From contig NC_035172.2 of assembly GCF_001659605.2 (NCBI RefSeq), forward strand, positions 22,427,973 through 22,491,972: 64,000 nucleotides of DNA, in the 5' to 3' direction. Both the position numbers and the translations under genes were made by a program. How positions within the stretch are numbered: position 1 is the first letter of the stretch; each line of letters opens with the position of its first letter. Under the pieces are notes generated by a model. The model was given only the letters and a program-made list of their open reading frames with translations. It was not told the origin of the DNA and made no database searches. Shown piece by piece: positions 61,951-64,000 of the stretch. Source of the DNA: Manihot esculenta. Lineage: Eukaryota > Streptophyta > Magnoliopsida > Malpighiales > Euphorbiaceae.

Positions 61951-62164
61951 GGGCTCCAGTAAGGGAGTTTTTATGATTACAGGTATAGTGCATGCTCAGG
62001 TCAAGCTTAGTAAGAGAAAAGTTAAAATTTTTATGTGTATGTTTGATCATGTATGGGATTATACCAATTGTACAGAATGTATGTTAGGCTTGCTACGGGT
62101 CCTGGCGACCTTAAGTCGATCTGGATCCTAGCGCTGGTAGCGGTCCGGTTTTCGGGTCGTTACA

Positions 62165-62169
62165 AATAG
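62165..62169. repeat. Target-site duplication AATAG, right copy of solo LTR D
   Basis: Identical to 57253-57257. Confidence 0.93.
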
Positions 62170-62810
62170 ACTATTTTCAGATCTTAATACATTTTGGTGG
62201 CTCCAGGGTGAACGCTGTATCTGGCATTATGAGCTTCTCTCATAATGTCTCCCTTCAGACTCACGTCATCTCGTACACACAACCTGTTCCCATAGCAGAG
62301 GATCCCTTTGCTGTCAAATCTGAACTCTTCATTCTTGCCTGACTGAACAGTCCTGGCAATTTTCACTAACTCTGAGTTCTCATGCTGTTTCTGAGCCACC
62401 TGCTCTAGCAACACGGGTGTCACTCTTATTTGAGCTATCAAAGCACCTGTACCAGACAACACCAACTGTAGCCTTTCATTAATGAGCTTATAGAATTCCC
62501 TCACCACCGGTCTCCTCTCTGCTGTAATATGGGACAAATTGCCAAGTGATTTCCAGCTTAGGGCATCTGCCACAACATTTGCCTTACCCGAATGGTACTG
62601 AATTTTGCAATCATAGTCACTAAGCAGTTCTACCCATCTTCTCTGCCTCAGATTCAACTCTCTCTGACTCAAGATGTACTGCAAGCTCTTATGATCTGTG
62701 AAAATCTCACATTTAACCCCATAAAGGTAATGCCTCCACATCTTGAGCGCGAAGATCACCGCTGCCATCTCTAGATCATGTGTAGGATAATTCAACTCAT
62801 GCTTCTTCAG
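62170..62810 (-). pseudogene. pol: RNase H and integrase N-terminus of element C
   Basis: It continues leftward from RT after the TAG at 62811-62813. RNase H motifs seen are the conserved Glu in [13 protein letters not shown], the Asp in FTDHKSLQ and the Asp in ADALS; the residue after ADALS is Trp where Arg is usual. RNase H removes the RNA template during reverse transcription. The end holds the His pair of the integrase zinc finger ([11 protein letters not shown]), then a TAA stop at 62184-62186 and the break by solo LTR D. The first RNase H Asp lies in the RT block to the right. Confidence 0.88.
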
Positions 62811-62813
62811 CTA

Positions 62814-63746
62814 CCTAGAAGCATAACCAATTACCCTCTCATTTTGCATCAACACACAACCTAGTCCCACACGGGACGCATCACAAAACACTGTGAAGTC
62901 TTCATTACTGGTAGGCAGAGCTAACATCGGTGCTGACGTCAACCTTTTCTTCAGCTCTTCAAAGCTTTCCTGACACTGCTCAGACCACACAAACTTCTGG
63001 TTCTTCTTGGTCAATATGGTCATAGGAGCGGTAATTTTGGAGAAGTCTTGGACGAACCTCCTGTAGTAACCTGCCAAACCTAGAAAGCTCTTAATCTCTA
63101 TAACTGTAGTGGGTCTAGGCCAGTTAACTACAGCTTCTACCTTCTTGGGGTCCACTTCAATTCCTTTTTCTGATACAACATGCCCCAAGAATGAGATGCT
63201 CCTCAACCAGAATTCACACTTGGAGAACTTGACATACAAGCCATGCTCCCTCAAGGTCTGCAAAACCATCCTCAGATGATGGGCATGCTCCTCTGCGTTT
63301 TTAGAATACACTAAGATATCATCAATGAAGATAATAACAAAGTGATCCAGATACTGGCTAAAAACTCTATTCATGAGATCCATGAATGCTGTAGGGGCAT
63401 TGGTTAGCCCAAACGGCATCACTAGGAACTCATAATGCCCATATCTGGTCCTGAACGCCGTCTTCGGCACATCTTCTTCTCTGATTCTCAGCTGGTGGTA
63501 CCCAGATCTCAGATCTATCTTGGAAAAGCAACCTGCTCCTGCTAGCTGGTCAAATAGATCGTCGATCCTGGGTAGAGGATACTTATTCTTGGTAGTGACT
63601 TTGTTCAACTGCCTATAGTCGATACAAAGTCTCAAGGATCCATCCTTCTTCTTTACAAACAGCACTGGAGCACCCCAAGGTGAGGTACTCGGTCGGATGA
63701 AACCCTTGTCTACCAACTCTTGCAACTGCTCCTTTAGCTCCTTCAA
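62814..63746 (-). pseudogene. pol: Reverse transcriptase of element C
   Basis: About 310 codons, open throughout. Ty3/gypsy RT motifs appear in order: [54 protein letters not shown] with a catalytic Asp, [12 protein letters not shown] and the catalytic FIDDILVYS, followed by a connection region and the RNase H opening [15 protein letters not shown]. The RT block itself looks intact, but it is separated from RNase H by a TAG stop (62811-62813) and from the upstream linker by a 1-bp deletion near 63747, so the polyprotein is broken. Nothing here is a host gene. Confidence 0.92.
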
Positions 63747-64000
63747 CTCTGCTGGTCCATCCTGTAGGGAAGGATAGAGATTGGTCTGGTTCCAGGCATC
63801 AATTCTATTTTGAACTCTATCTCCCTAGCAGGTGGTAGTCTTGGAAGCTCGTCTGGGAAGACATCTGGAAACTCTCTGACTACAGGCACTGAGGCGGGCT
63901 TCCTAACCTGACTATCCAGCTCTCTCACATGAGCTAGAAACCCCTGACAACCCCTCCTGAGTATCCTATGAGCCTGTAGGGCTGATATCAGACCTCTAGG
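63743..64000 (-). pseudogene. pol: Protease-RT linker of element C, cut by the window edge
   Basis: On the minus strand the frame is open from the window edge to 63743. It carries REFPDVFPDELPRLPP and [13 protein letters not shown], the standard lead-in to Ty3/gypsy RT. Right after PYRM a missing base shifts the frame relative to RT. Protease and gag should lie beyond 64000. Confidence 0.85.

Larger units (their letters stand above)
57258..62164 (+). mobile_element. Solo LTR D, interrupted by solo LTR E
   Basis: The LTR starts TGTAATACC and ends CGGGTCGTTACA, with AATAG duplications. Its own parts are 57258-59377 and 61951-62164, 2334 bp in all. It lies in the integrase gene of C in the opposite orientation. 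GCCGCC units lie at 57455-57469 and 57475-57489, with a TATA box at 57650-57656. A reversed version of the C/F minisatellite sits near 58858-58930, so D belongs to that subfamily. After removing D and one duplication, the pol frame of C is continuous. Confidence 0.93.
47603..64000 (-). mobile_element. Element C: Ty3/gypsy chromovirus, runs off the right edge
   Basis: On the minus strand the order is, from the right edge leftward, protease-RT linker, RT, RNase H, integrase, chromodomain-like tail, polypurine tract and 3' LTR. The 5' LTR and gag lie outside the window. RT before integrase defines Ty3/gypsy; the integrase tail and LTR style fit the Del/Tekay chromoviruses. It is broken by element B in the LTR and by solo LTR D in the integrase zinc-finger region. 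It carries stops at 62811-62813, 62184-62186, 56882-56884 and 56120-56122 and a 1-bp deletion near 63747. It is the only copy here that still shows full-type pol domains. Confidence 0.93.

Noticed and set aside
62814..63746. An endogenous plant pararetrovirus
   Set aside because: LTRs, polypurine tract, integrase and 5-bp target duplications in the family mark an LTR retrotransposon. No movement protein or coat protein region was seen.

Overview
This is nuclear DNA of a flowering plant. It holds an intron-bearing gibberellin 20-oxidase gene, a plant-only PADRE/DUF4228 gene, very AT-rich spacers, and long Ty3/gypsy LTR retrotransposons primed by initiator tRNA-Met. A eudicot is likely; a Euphorbiaceae-type genome is my guess but the sequence alone does not prove it. 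Only two ordinary host genes are convincing. No rRNA gene, tRNA gene or CRISPR array was seen.

Layout. 1-348 and 7833-about 9800: a decayed Athila-like retroelement remnant, split by element A. Element A (354-7827, target duplication ATGAA) is a deleted, non-autonomous LTR retrotransposon. About 9.8-21.3 kb is AT-rich spacer with one MITE-like repeat (13455-13908) and no convincing gene. Solo LTR F (21560-23748, minus, duplication GAATA) is followed by a Ty1/copia relic on the minus strand with a YVDD reverse transcriptase motif. 28293-29813 is a terminal-inverted-repeat element with unexplained cargo. 29828-33265 holds three tandem units of about 1.1 kb. About 33.3-37.8 kb is spacer with AAT and TA microsatellites. 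Host genes: a PADRE-domain gene (37848-38237, plus) and a GA20-oxidase gene (40737-42177, minus, three exons), the latter bracketed by two copies of one AT-rich repeat. About 45.4-46.9 kb is a broken plant gypsy-type transposon ORF.

The right end, from 47603 to the window edge, is a nested stack of one LTR family. Host element C (minus strand) is a full-type chromovirus whose pol encodes RT, RNase H, integrase and a chromodomain-like tail. It runs off the right edge and carries four in-frame stops and one frameshift. Its 3' LTR is interrupted by element B (48397-54621, duplication ATATC), a sister of A whose 5' LTR start is replaced by a large palindrome. Its integrase region is interrupted by solo LTR D (57258-62164, duplication AATAG), which is itself interrupted by solo LTR E (59378-61945, duplication GATGA).

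How the parts relate. A and B share the same gag and pol deletions and the same protease Asp-to-Asn change, yet both moved: A has perfect target duplications, B has near-identical LTRs. The simplest reading is a defective lineage mobilised in trans by relatives of C. All LTRs carry arrays of a short inverted repeat containing a GCC-box-like core (GCCGCC) next to a TATA box. A, B and C share a 9-bp stem-loop just before the polypurine tract.
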